Assembly: GCA_035295125.1 (NCBI GenBank)
Contig: DATGJP010000078.1
Coordinates: 148,958 to 212,957, forward strand
Direction of reading: 5' to 3'
Length of the DNA: 64,000 bases
From: JAICMB01 sp035295125
GTDB taxonomy: Bacteria; Acidobacteriota; Terriglobia; Bryobacterales; Bryobacteraceae
Shown in pieces: positions 44,904 through 53,346 of the stretch; within the stretch, counting starts at the first letter, position 1, and every line of letters begins with the position of its first letter. The translations under genes and the position numbers were made by a program. A model generated the notes under the pieces. The model saw only the letters and a program-made list of their open reading frames with translations, made no database searches and had not been told where the DNA came from.

Positions 44904-44928
44904 GGGGCGGTGACACGGTCGCCGCCCC
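44904..44928. terminator. Hairpin between convergent genes
   Basis: GGGGCGG (44904-44910) pairs with CCGCCCC (44922-44928), and GAC/GTC extends the stem inwards across one mismatch. It lies 18 bases past the HAF-repeat stop and before the end of the convergent globin-ankyrin gene, and may serve as a bidirectional end signal. No T-run follows on either side. Confidence 0.5.
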
Positions 44929-44975
44929 CGGTGTCCATCATGCCTTCCACCACCGGACAGGTTCTATGGGGCAGC

Positions 44976-46082
44976 CTATGGGGCAGCCGCTCCGCGCGAA
45001 ACGAGTAGCGATGCCACGGCGGCCTTGCGACAATTCTTCGCCCGCCGAAGCGGCGTATCTCCGGACTTGTCTCGCGCGTTCATGTCCGCACCGCAATCCA
45101 GCAGTGCCTCAGCCACGTCGGTATTTCCCCGCCGGGCCGCCATGTGGAGCGCGGTGCACTGTTTGGAGTCGCTGCGCGCATCTACATTTGCTCCCGCTCG
45201 AACCAGCACGCGGACAAGCTGGCCGCCACTTCTTAGCCGGCACTGGTTCGCCAGGCAGTACAACGGGGTGTGTCCGCCCGCGGTTCTCATGTTGGGATCC
45301 GCACCAAGACGAAGCAGCAATTCCAACATCTGGAGGTTTCCTTGCGCCGAAGCATCGTGAATCAGGGCGCGGCCGTAGCGGTTGCGGACCTGCGCCAGCG
45401 ACGGATCGTCACGCAGTTGACGCCCGGCATACTCGAGCAAGGTATCGTCGCCGGTTTCCATGATCAGCGCCAGAGCGTGCGCGAACACCGCACGGTCACG
45501 AGCGAATCTGCGTTGGAGCGTGGGACTCTGGATCAGCGCACGGACGTGTCCTCGATCCCTATTTCGAATGGCCGCGGTAAGATCATCCAGCCCTCGCTGT
45601 TCGTCCCATCGTGCTGTCATTTCACGGCGGATGCCGTCATCCGCGGGATATTCCGCCGCAGCCATCTCACCGAGGTCCTGCCCGCTGTTTACAAGATACG
45701 CGGATGACCGCTCGAAGAGTTCGCGCAACGCAAGGCGGACGGATCCCTCGATGGGCACATCGTCAAGCGCCTTGGCCATGTTGCCCAGCCAGGCTTCACG
45801 TTCCCGAGGTCCGATTTTGAAACGGCGATGAGATTCGCGCAGACTCAGGAACCATCGCTGTTCAGCATCTTCGGCGGGCCCGCCAAGGAACTGGGCAAGA
45901 AACGCCGCAAAAGCGTCGATGGCGCAGCGCAGGGTCTTCCCTGGAAACAACGGCCGCAGAACGGGGTCACGCTCCACTCGGGCGTAGAATGCTTTCGATA
46001 GCTGGCGGCAAGTTTCCCGGCCGCCGACTACCTGGTAGAGATCAACCAGATTGGTAGAGCCGGCGGCGTGCTCACACGACAT
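44976..46082 (-). CDS. Truncated haemoglobin fused to ankyrin repeats
   Basis: The start chosen is ATG 46082; a TTG at 46091 is possible. The protein has 368 residues. Residues about 12-120 form a group II-type truncated globin: LYQVVGGRETCRQLSKAFY (helices A-B), DPVLRPLFPG, FLAQFLGGP (helix E end), then LRESHRRFKIGPREREAWL with the proximal His at 85, and the Trp usual for group II at the start of helix G. The middle (about 130-225) is helical and unassigned. Residues about 230-365 are ankyrin repeats (RALIHDASAQGNLQMLELLLRLG, TALHMAARRGNTDVAEALLDCG, GDTPLRRAKN). Truncated globins bind O2 or NO. No signal peptide is seen, so it is cytosolic and may present haem ligation state to a partner protein. 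Confidence 0.85.
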   Translation of the reverse strand: MSCEHAAGSTNLVDLYQVVGGRETCRQLSKAFYARVERDPVLRPLFPGKTLRCAIDAFAAFLAQFLGGPAEDAEQRWFLSLRESHRRFKIGPREREAWLGNMAKALDDVPIEGSVRLALRELFERSSAYLVNSGQDLGEMAAAEYPADDGIRREMTARWDEQRGLDDLTAAIRNRDRGHVRALIQSPTLQRRFARDRAVFAHALALIMETGDDTLLEYAGRQLRDDPSLAQVRNRYGRALIHDASAQGNLQMLELLLRLGADPNMRTAGGHTPLYCLANQCRLRSGGQLVRVLVRAGANVDARSDSKQCTALHMAARRGNTDVAEALLDCGADMNARDKSGDTPLRRAKNCRKAAVASLLVSRGAAAP

Positions 46083-46116
46083 TGGCGTCAATTTAGCACG
46101 TTGTGCTCAAGTGGTT

Positions 46117-48759
46117 TTATTCCATATGAAGCGCCACGGCTGGATCCACCCTGGATGCCCGGAGAGCCGGCACGGCGCATGCGGCAAGCGCCGTCAGCGT
46201 GAGCACAGCCGCGCTGGCGACGTACGTTACCGCGTCGCGCGGACCAATCGAAAATAAGAGCGATGCAAGAAACCGCGTGAGAATGGCGGCGCCGGCGAGT
46301 CCCACAATAATTCCCGCCGCTGTGATTCGCAGGCCATCCCTTGCCACCAGCCGGAGGACGTCGGAAGATTTTGCGCCCAGCGCGATCCGGATGCCGAACT
46401 CACGGGTGCGTTGGGATACTGAGAAAGCCAGCACACCGAAAACCCCGACCGATGCCAGCGTCAGCGCAAGGACCGCAAACACGCTCACAAGCCCGGCCCG
46501 AAAGCTCGGTTCGGCAAGCCCCCCGTTTACAACCTCGTCCATCGTGCGCACTTTTGTGATGGGCAAGTTGCGATCGACGCGGGCTATGGCGGCCTTGATC
46601 GAATGGAGAATGGCTGTAGGGTCACCAGACGTGCGAACGGCGATCGCAGAGGCGAACCAGGCATTCTGCGCGAGAGGAACATACACTTCGAGATTCTTCT
46701 CCTTTTCCGCCAATCCTTCGATCTTGACCTGGTGGCTGACGCCCACGACCACACGATCGACCGGCTTCACTCCGGACAAGTCCAACGCATCCACGTTCAC
46801 GACGGCGCCGATGGGGTCACGGTCGGCCAGGTAGCGCCGCGCGAATTCTTCGTTGACAATGCAGACCTGCTGGTGCGACCCATCGTCAGTGGTGCTGAAT
46901 TCCCGCCCGCGCAGAATGGGGATGCCGAGCGTGCGGAAATAGCCGGTGCTCACCATCTGGTAGTGCGTAGCCGGTTCATGCCCCGGTTCGGGTTTCGGCT
47001 TTCCGACTACGAAGAAATTTTGGCCGATCTGCCAGCCGTCCGTCGGCAGGCTGAACCCCATGCCGATGTCGCGAACTCCCGGGACAGTTGCGATCTCGCG
47101 TTCTATGCCTTGATAGAAGGCAAGAGCGCGGGTTGTTTCGGGATACCGCGCCAGCGGCAAGCTTACGTGCATCGTGAGGACTTTGTCGGCGTGGAAACCC
47201 GGATCGACGCTGTCGAGCAGGAGGACGCTGCGCAACAACAGCCCCGCGCCCGCCACCAGCATGACGGCCGCGGCGATCTCGCCCGCGGCAAGAAATGCCC
47301 GGAACCTGGTTCCCACGGAGGATGCCCTGCCGCCCGAGCGGAGCGCTTCGGCCAGGGAGGTGCGCGACGCTTGCCAGGCCGGCGCGAGGCCACAGAGTGC
47401 TGCCGTCAGGGCCGTAACCGCGATGGCGAACCCGGCCACTCGTCCGTCGACAGATAGCTGTAACCAAACCGGCAGCATGCCTTGCGGCAAAAGGGCCGGG
47501 GCAGCGCGCAGCGTCACCTCAGCGAGCAAGAGTCCTGCCGCTCCGCTGAGGAAAGTGAGCAGCGCGGCCTCCGTTAACAGTTGTTGCAGGATGCGCCGGC
47601 GCGTACCGCCTATCGACGCCCGGATCGCGAACTCGCGCGTTCGTACGGACCCGCGCGTCAGGAGCAGATTTGCAACGTTGGCGCACGACATCAGCAACAC
47701 GAAACCAACCACGCCTCCGAGAATCCATGATGTGCTGCGCAAATCGCTCGACACCAGAGCCTGCCGCAGCGGCTCGGTGGTGATTCCCCAGTCACGGTTG
47801 GTGGATGGGGAACTTCTGGCAATGTTCTGTGAGAGAACCGCGAGATCGGCGCGTGCCTGGATCATCGAAACGCCGGGTTTCAGCCGTCCCACCACCGACA
47901 GAAAGTGCGTCGCGCGCCAGGATGGCTGTTGTTGGATAAAGAATGGCGTCCAGAAGTCGGCCTTGAAGAAGATTTGAAGCGCCTCCGGAGCGACGCCGAT
48001 GATCGTATAGCGCCGTCCGTCGCTTGCGATCGACTGGCCGATGGCACCGGGGGAAGCACCGAAGTGGCTACGCCAGAAACGCTCGCTGAGGATCACTACG
48101 TCGGGTTTGGGCTTGACGTCCTCTGCGGTGAAAGTTCGTCCGCTGATGGGTGGAATGCCAAGCACGTCGAAAAACGAGGCTGTAACCGCCTGCCCCCGGA
48201 TCAGTTCCGCTGAACCGTCGCTGCCCGTGAGGGTCAGGTTCGCTCCGCTGATCGCCGCCATAGAGCTGAAACTATGGTTCAGGTTGCTCCAGTCCTGGAA
48301 ATTGAGCGGCGCTACGGTATTGTGCGCATACCCGGGGGGAGCTTCCCACAATTCCACGAGTTCCTGCGGCTGCGCGAACGGCAGCGGCTTGAAGACAACC
48401 GCATCCAAAAGCGTAAAAATAGTGATGTTTGCGCCGATGCCCAAGGCCAAGGCGATCGCCGCGAGGAACGTGAATCCCGGATTGCGCAGAAGCACCCGCG
48501 CGGCAAACCGCAGGTCGTGCAACAGGGTGGTCATAGGGTTGTCTCCTTTCCGCATTTCGCCAGGCGTTCGCCGACCAAGTTCGGCGATGTGTTCACAAAC
48601 CGCGCCGCACGCGAGATCAATCATCGTCCGAGCCGTCTTGAGAAAACCGCGGCGCTCCTGCCGTTGATCGTCAAGCGCGGCAAGCAGATCTGCGCCCAGC
48701 ATCGCGCGGAAGCGGCGCGGATAAAGCCGCAAGAGCGCGACAATCAGGAATCTTGTCAA
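46117..48759 (-). CDS. ADOP-type duplicated permease (MacB/FtsX family)
   Basis: The 880-residue protein starts at TTG 48759, overlapping the PadR stop as TTGA. An N-terminal cytoplasmic prefix (about 1-75) precedes a first MacB periplasmic core plus FtsX unit and then a second FtsX unit, giving about eight membrane helices: near 95, then NLLLTRGSVRTREFAIRASIGG and, in the C-terminal copy, FSVSQRTREFGIRIALGA. No ATPase domain is present. This is the acidobacterial duplicated orphan permease layout; the cognate ATP-binding partner is usually absent nearby. Related MacB-type systems export peptides or drugs or act in envelope stress, but the substrate here is unknown. It is transcribed with PadR. 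Confidence 0.88.
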   Translation of the reverse strand: MTRFLIVALLRLYPRRFRAMLGADLLAALDDQRQERRGFLKTARTMIDLACGAVCEHIAELGRRTPGEMRKGDNPMTTLLHDLRFAARVLLRNPGFTFLAAIALALGIGANITIFTLLDAVVFKPLPFAQPQELVELWEAPPGYAHNTVAPLNFQDWSNLNHSFSSMAAISGANLTLTGSDGSAELIRGQAVTASFFDVLGIPPISGRTFTAEDVKPKPDVVILSERFWRSHFGASPGAIGQSIASDGRRYTIIGVAPEALQIFFKADFWTPFFIQQQPSWRATHFLSVVGRLKPGVSMIQARADLAVLSQNIARSSPSTNRDWGITTEPLRQALVSSDLRSTSWILGGVVGFVLLMSCANVANLLLTRGSVRTREFAIRASIGGTRRRILQQLLTEAALLTFLSGAAGLLLAEVTLRAAPALLPQGMLPVWLQLSVDGRVAGFAIAVTALTAALCGLAPAWQASRTSLAEALRSGGRASSVGTRFRAFLAAGEIAAAVMLVAGAGLLLRSVLLLDSVDPGFHADKVLTMHVSLPLARYPETTRALAFYQGIEREIATVPGVRDIGMGFSLPTDGWQIGQNFFVVGKPKPEPGHEPATHYQMVSTGYFRTLGIPILRGREFSTTDDGSHQQVCIVNEEFARRYLADRDPIGAVVNVDALDLSGVKPVDRVVVGVSHQVKIEGLAEKEKNLEVYVPLAQNAWFASAIAVRTSGDPTAILHSIKAAIARVDRNLPITKVRTMDEVVNGGLAEPSFRAGLVSVFAVLALTLASVGVFGVLAFSVSQRTREFGIRIALGAKSSDVLRLVARDGLRITAAGIIVGLAGAAILTRFLASLLFSIGPRDAVTYVASAAVLTLTALAACAVPALRASRVDPAVALHME

Positions 48760-49067
48760 CTCTCCGCCTCCGATAGCAGCTTGCGTGCGCGAATCAACTT
48801 CATGAGTTCTGCCAGCCGCTGCGCTTCGCTCTTCAGGGCGGCGTGTCCAAGAGGCGTAAGGGAATAAAGGCGCCTCCGCTCATCTTCTCCGGCGCACCGG
48901 ATCAGGCCCTCGTCCATCAGGCGACCCAGAAGACGATAGAGCGAACCAAGCTCCAGCCGCACTTCGCCGAAGGACTCCGCCTCGACTTCCTTCATCAAAC
49001 CGTAGCCGTGGAGAGGAGCTTTCGAAAGGGCCAGCAGAATGTGAAGATCCGCGGGCTTCAGTGGCAT
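48756..49067 (-). CDS. PadR-family transcriptional regulator
   Basis: This 103-residue protein has the PadR winged helix: DLHILLALSKAPLHGYGLMKEVEA at 7-30, GSLYRLLGRLMDEGLIRC in the recognition and wing part, and LTPLGHAALKSEAQRL at the C-terminal dimer helix. It is the short PadR type found next to ADOP permeases in Acidobacteria. It overlaps the start of the downstream permease by four bases. Its own start codon lies inside a perfect palindrome at 49066-49086, and a -10 box in the same palindrome gives a nearly leaderless transcript, so self-repression is likely. The ligand is unknown. Confidence 0.9.
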   Translation of the reverse strand: MPLKPADLHILLALSKAPLHGYGLMKEVEAESFGEVRLELGSLYRLLGRLMDEGLIRCAGEDERRRLYSLTPLGHAALKSEAQRLAELMKLIRARKLLSEAES

Positions 49068-49086
49068 ATGAGTATTTTACTCATAT
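49066..49086. promoter_or_regulatory. Perfect palindromic operator, probable PadR site
   Basis: ATATGAGTA (49066-49074) and TACTCATAT (49078-49086) form a perfect 9-base inverted repeat around TTT. The sequence matches the AT-rich palindromic operators typical of PadR proteins. It covers the PadR start codon and -10 box and lies between PadR and the divergent permease at 49162, so one bound dimer could control both. Confidence 0.75.
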
Positions 49087-49101
49087 ATGCGCGATTTGCA
49101 A
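49074..49101 (-). promoter_or_regulatory. Promoter of the PadR-permease operon
   Basis: On the minus strand TTGCAA (49101-49096) and TAAAAT (49079-49074) are 16 bases apart. The start codon of PadR (49067) is only 7 bases past the -10, which implies a leaderless or near-leaderless mRNA. The -10 lies inside the palindromic operator. Confidence 0.55.
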
Positions 49102-49161
49102 ACGGAAATTGTGGTAGAACGTCTACCATGAGAGGTCGGGTGCCTACGTATGGGGAATAGG

Positions 49162-51828
49162 ATGCGCTGGTTTCGTCGACGCAAGTTGGAGCAGGATCTT
49201 GACCGCGAACTCCAGTCGGATTTGGAACTGCAGGCGGCCGAGTTGGAGGAAGCGGGGCTCTCGGCCAATGATGCGCGCTATGCCGCCCGACGGGCGTTCG
49301 GCAATCGGGCCCTGGTGAAAGAGGAGGTGCGCGAAATGTGGGGTTGGACGAATCTGGAAAATCTTCTGCGGGACACGCGTTACGCGCTTCACATGATGCG
49401 GCGTAGCCCCGGCCTTTCTTGTGTCGCAATTCTTTCGCTAGCGCTTGGGATCGGGGCCAATACGGCCATCTTCAGTCTTGTTGACGCCGTGATGTTACGG
49501 CTGTTGCCCGTTCAGGACCCGGAGCACCTCGTTTTGCTTTCGAAACGTCTCGAGAATGGGACCGGTCATGCCTTTTCATACGCCGGGTTCACGCTGTTTC
49601 GCGATCAGAACCACGTCTTGAGTGGGCTGCTTGCGTTTGAGAATCCGGAACGCGCGCGCGTTAGCATCGGCACCGGGGAATTGGAACAGGTCTCGCGAAG
49701 TTTTGTTACCGGCGACTATTTCGAGCTGTTAGGGGTGAACCCGGTCCTGGGCCACACGTTTTCGAGCGCGGACGATCGGGTCCCCGGTGGAGCGCCATAC
49801 GCGGTCTTAAGCTACAGCTACTGGGAGCGCCGTTTTGCCGCGGATCCTTCCGTGCTCGGGAAACGCCTCGTGGTGGATGAGATCCCGGTCACCATCGTCG
49901 GCGTCGCGCCGCCGGGTTTTACCGGAGTTGAGCCCGGCATTGTATCCGAACTGTGGTTACCGGCCATGATGATGGACCAGCGCTGCCTCGCTAACCCGAA
50001 CTGCCAGACATTTGGAGTTTTGGCGCGCCTCAAGCCTGGCGTCGGCCTGGAACAGGCGCGAGCGGAACTCGACATCCTCCACCGCCAGCATCTTTCCCAA
50101 CGTGCGGTAAACATCTCAAATTCGTCGGCGCGCGCCAGATTTCTCAATCAGTCGATCCTGCTGACGAAAGGTGGTAACGGATTGTCGCCGGTAGGCGACA
50201 GGTACTCGACCCAACTCAAAGTGTTGATGGCGGTGGTTGGGATGCTGCTATTGATCGCGTGCGCGAATATTGCCAACCTGCTGCTGGCGCGCTCGGCCGC
50301 AAGACAGCGTGAGATCGCCGTCCGCGTTTCAATGGGCGCCTCGCGCGGCCGGTTGATACGGCAGCTTCTGACTGAAAGTGTTCTTCTCTCTCTCATCGGT
50401 GGTGTGGTCGGCGTCTTCTTCGCCCAGTGGGGCAGCCGAATGCTGGTGACGCTGGTCTCCGATCCCGGCAATCCGCTCGTGTTGGATCTTGGCGCCAACG
50501 TGCCTGTACTCCTCTTTACCGCTGGAGTTTCGATTCTGTGCGGACTGTTATTCGGTATTGCGCCTGCCCTGCGCGCATCCCGCGCCGACCTTGCGACCGC
50601 GCTTAAGGCTAAAGCCGGTCGTGCTGACGGCGCGCAAGGCTGGATCGGTCTCGGACGGCTTCTGGTGGTGTCACAAATCGCGTTATCGCTTCTACTGCTG
50701 GTGGGCGCAGGCCTGTTTGTCCGTAGTCTCTCGAATCTCAGGGCGCTTGCCACAGGCTTCAATCGCCAGAACGTGTCGATGTTCGAATTGTCGATTCCAC
50801 GATCGTGGAAAGCTCCGGAGGCTGAGGCCGTCGCGAACAGGGTGCTGGATCGCATTCAGTCGCTCCCCGGCGTGCTGGCCGCCTCCACATCCTTTCCGCT
50901 GGTCCTGGAGGGAGGAACCTGGGATGACACCATCGCGACGGAAGGCGAATCGCCAGTGCAGGGGGAGGATAGAAGTGTCAACCTCGTACGTGTCTCGCGC
51001 CGATTCTTCGGCACGATCGAGACGCCGCTGGTGGCGGGCCGCGGCTTTGGGCCGGGAGACACGGCAACCTCACCGTCAGTGGCGCTGGTCAACGAAGCCT
51101 TTGTACGCCGGTTCTTCAATGGGACGAACCCAGTGGGCAGACGCTTCAAAGCATCGAAGCGGCCGGCCGCGACTGAAATCGTGGGCATAGTTCGCGATTC
51201 GAGGCTCGTCCGCCTGCGTGACGAAACACCGCCGATGGCATTCCTGCTTGCCGACCAGATCCAGGGGCCTCTCGGCGCGGTCACAAACCCCACCGGCGGA
51301 TTCCTGGTGAGAAGTATCGGTGATCCGGCAACGGTGCTATCGTCACTGCCCCAGATACTGAAGGAAATTGATCCGAACCTTCTGCCGCTTCGCCCCCGAA
51401 CGCTCGTCAGTCAGATGGATCAAGCCCTGGCGCAGGACCGCATGATCGCCAAGCTCTCCAGCTTCTTCAGCGCCGCCGCTTTGTTGCTGGCGTGCATCGG
51501 CTTGTACGGCATTATGTCCTACACCATCACTCGCCGCACGAACGAAATCGGAATTCGCATTGCGTTGGGCGCCCGCACGAGTGACGTGATTCTCCAAATA
51601 ATCCGCGAGACGCTCGTGCTGGCGGGTTCGGGAATCGTATTGGGAATCTCAGCGACCGTGCTTGCGACACGACTGCTCGGGAGCATGCTTTTCCGCCTGA
51701 AGCCGTATGATCCTTTAACGATATTTATGACTGCCGTTTTACTTCTGAGCGTTGCCTTATTGGCGGGATACTTGCCGGCGCGTCGCGCTGCGCGAGTCGA
51801 TCCCATCGCGGCTTTACGTTATGAGTGA
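49162..51828 (+). CDS. ADOP-type duplicated permease (MacB/FtsX family)
   Basis: The start chosen is ATG 49162 (GGGGAATAG just upstream; the canonical ADOP beginning MRWFRRRKLEQDL); an ATG at 49150 adds four residues. The protein has 888 residues. The N-terminal permease-prefix domain (about 5-70) contains LDRELQSDLELQAAELEEAGLS. A first MacB core/FtsX unit follows with LLLARSAARQREIAVRVSMGA, and a second with YTITRRTNEIGIRIALGA near the end, closing on RRAARVDPIAALRYE. It is a divergent second copy of the minus-strand permease type, sharing the PadR operator region. No ATPase is visible. Confidence 0.9.
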   Translation: MRWFRRRKLEQDLDRELQSDLELQAAELEEAGLSANDARYAARRAFGNRALVKEEVREMWGWTNLENLLRDTRYALHMMRRSPGLSCVAILSLALGIGANTAIFSLVDAVMLRLLPVQDPEHLVLLSKRLENGTGHAFSYAGFTLFRDQNHVLSGLLAFENPERARVSIGTGELEQVSRSFVTGDYFELLGVNPVLGHTFSSADDRVPGGAPYAVLSYSYWERRFAADPSVLGKRLVVDEIPVTIVGVAPPGFTGVEPGIVSELWLPAMMMDQRCLANPNCQTFGVLARLKPGVGLEQARAELDILHRQHLSQRAVNISNSSARARFLNQSILLTKGGNGLSPVGDRYSTQLKVLMAVVGMLLLIACANIANLLLARSAARQREIAVRVSMGASRGRLIRQLLTESVLLSLIGGVVGVFFAQWGSRMLVTLVSDPGNPLVLDLGANVPVLLFTAGVSILCGLLFGIAPALRASRADLATALKAKAGRADGAQGWIGLGRLLVVSQIALSLLLLVGAGLFVRSLSNLRALATGFNRQNVSMFELSIPRSWKAPEAEAVANRVLDRIQSLPGVLAASTSFPLVLEGGTWDDTIATEGESPVQGEDRSVNLVRVSRRFFGTIETPLVAGRGFGPGDTATSPSVALVNEAFVRRFFNGTNPVGRRFKASKRPAATEIVGIVRDSRLVRLRDETPPMAFLLADQIQGPLGAVTNPTGGFLVRSIGDPATVLSSLPQILKEIDPNLLPLRPRTLVSQMDQALAQDRMIAKLSSFFSAAALLLACIGLYGIMSYTITRRTNEIGIRIALGARTSDVILQIIRETLVLAGSGIVLGISATVLATRLLGSMLFRLKPYDPLTIFMTAVLLLSVALLAGYLPARRAARVDPIAALRYE

Positions 51829-52045
51829 AAACCGAAGTTAGCATGCGCTAAATCCGTTATGCGGCTACATCAGGGAAACGGCTGAGAACTATACTTAACA
51901 GCGGTCACGTTAAGATAGCGGATTAACAATGCTTCGCGGACGCGCGCGTGCAGTACACGGACCTCTTCGGAATTATCGAAAGCACCGGCGCCCGACCGCA
52001 AAAGTGTCGAACTACTGAAAAGCCGAGCGAATCTGGTGAGGTTTC

Positions 52046-52122
52046 TGGCGCGCCCGGAGGGACTCGAACCCCCGGCCTATTGGTTCGAAGCCAATCGCTC
52101 TATCCAGCTGAGCTACGGGCGC
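52046..52122 (-). tRNA. tRNA-Arg(UCG)
   Basis: Read on the minus strand the 77 bases fold as a cloverleaf. The acceptor is GCGCCCG (52122-52116) pairing with CGGGCGC (52056-52050), with G as discriminator and an encoded CCA at 52048-52046. The D arm contains AGCTCAGCTGGATAGAGC. The anticodon stem ATTGG/CCAAT encloses loop CTTCGAA, so the anticodon is TCG (decodes CGA, Arg). The T arm has GTTCGAGTC. It lies between the permease and tpx, close to a decayed recombinase gene, and could be an attachment site, though no duplicated 3' end is seen in the window. Confidence 0.95.
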
Positions 52123-52131
52123 GTCATCTCA

Positions 52132-52137
52132 ATTATA
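52132..52137 (-). promoter_or_regulatory. -10 box upstream of tRNA-Arg
   Basis: A perfect TATAAT on the minus strand at 52137-52132 lies 9 bases before the mature tRNA 5' end. No good -35 is seen, so the true start may be a few bases off. It lies in the 21 bases between tpx and the tRNA gene. Confidence 0.4.
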
Positions 52138-52143
52138 CGCGTG

Positions 52144-52674
52144 CTACCGGGCGGCCTCTTTGGCGGCGGTGAGGGCAGCCTCGTAGTTCGGGTGCTCAGC
52201 CACCTCTTTGACATACTCGGCGTGCTTGATGGTGTTGTCCTTATCGACCACAAAAATCGCGCGACTCTCGATGCGCAGTTCTTTGATTAAGGTCCCGTAG
52301 TGCTCACCGAAGGAACCACTCTTATGATCCGACAACATCTTGACGCGATCGACACCAAAGGCTCCGCACCAGCGTTTCTGCGCAAAGGGCAGATCCATGC
52401 TCACAGTGTAAATCGTGACATTGGGAAGACCTGCTGCTTCCTCATTAAAGCGCTTCGTTTGGGCGTCGCAAACCGGCGTGTCTAAGGACGGCACGACACT
52501 GAAAATACGAACTCCTTGACCGGTGCCTGCCAGCGTGACCGGCTGCAGACTGTCGCTCACTGTATCGAATTCCGGGGCTTTATCTCCTGATTTTAATTCC
52601 GGACCCAACAGGGTCATCGGATTTCCTCTTAACGTTGTTGCTCCTGCTCGCTCCTGCACTTGGTCAGTTGTCAT
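52144..52674 (-). CDS. tpx: Thiol peroxidase (Tpx)
   Basis: This 176-residue atypical 2-Cys peroxiredoxin reduces H2O2 and alkyl hydroperoxides, using thioredoxin. The peroxidatic Cys69 is in VVPSLDTPVCDAQT, preceded by Thr66, and the resolving Cys103 in KRWCGAFG; this spacing is that of the Tpx family rather than AhpC or Bcp. LVKDGKI-like strands appear as FVVDKDNTIKHAEYV. The N-terminus has a few extra residues before LRGNPMTLLG. It is transcribed towards the tRNA gene and appears monocistronic. It marks the edge of the conserved chromosome before the decayed region. Confidence 0.95.
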   Translation of the reverse strand: MTTDQVQERAGATTLRGNPMTLLGPELKSGDKAPEFDTVSDSLQPVTLAGTGQGVRIFSVVPSLDTPVCDAQTKRFNEEAAGLPNVTIYTVSMDLPFAQKRWCGAFGVDRVKMLSDHKSGSFGEHYGTLIKELRIESRAIFVVDKDNTIKHAEYVKEVAEHPNYEAALTAAKEAAR

Positions 52675-52807
52675 CGCAGGCTATTGTACCCTGCCCGACG
52701 AGTTCGGAAAAAGCCCGTTGAATTCAAAGGACTTGCCATGGAACCGAGAGGGCCGAATCCAGCCAGAACCGGCTGTTTTTGGCCTTATCCAGCCAGTAAA
52801 CTAGCCA

Positions 52808-53240
52808 GTGTGGAGAGGGTCTTTGCGCTGTGTTTCAAACCCTCTCCACCGGGCCCAATACCGGGTTCTTTCATTCAAGGATCTGCTCGCCCGAATAAAG
52901 AAGGGGAGGGTAGTGGTTCCGCCTACTACTTCGGACCTACCTCGCAGGGCACCCGCAAACCGCTATCTGTTCGAGTCGCGCCAGTGCAGGCAGTTCAGCA
53001 CGCGACGGGTTCAACAGATAGTAGAGGAGCATGCCGCCCTGGCTGACATCCCCGAGCGCATGCACCCGCATTTACTCAGGCATTAAATGCTCACTTGGTG
53101 ACGGCTCAGGGAGTACCGGACGCGCAAATACAGCTAATCTCCGCCACGCCAGCAAGAAGTCCCTGGAGGTCTACCAGCATCTCAGCCTCGCGAGCGTACA
53201 GCCGGACTACCAACGTGACGTACCGGAACTTGAGTTTTAG
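52808..53240 (+). pseudogene. Tyrosine recombinase (phage-type integrase) remnant
   Basis: The C-terminal catalytic part of a tyrosine recombinase is recognisable in three successive frames. The first gives YLFESRQCRQFSTRRVQQIV and then MHPHLLRH (box II His-x-x-Arg). A TAA at 53084-53086 sits where a CAA codon would continue into MLTW, so this looks like a nonsense change. Frame two then gives TAQGVPDAQIQLIS, and frame three ASKKSLEVYQHLSLASVQPDY with the catalytic Tyr. At least one nonsense codon and two frameshifts are needed to explain it. The N-terminal half is missing or unrecognisable. It is the left marker of the decayed mobile region. Confidence 0.82.
52810..52849. repeat. Perfect 11-base inverted repeat
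   Basis: GTGGAGAGGGT (52810-52820) and ACCCTCTCCAC (52839-52849) are perfect complements around an 18-base loop. It lies just before the recognisable part of the decayed recombinase. No T-run follows. It could be an element end, a recombinase-bound arm site or a hairpin in RNA. Confidence 0.6.
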
Positions 53241-53346
53241 ACACTACCGAGCGCTGGCGGGGGTAAAATGGCCGATAACTGTCGGCGTGCTCTGCCCGCA
53301 AACCCAAGGGGGATGGGCGCTGACTCGGGATTGGAGAACACGGGGT

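Noticed and set aside
51948..52172. Open frame across the tRNA-Arg gene giving a GGTRTPGLLVRSQSLYPAEL-type peptide
   Set aside because: This is the well-known spurious translation of a tRNA gene read on the opposite strand.
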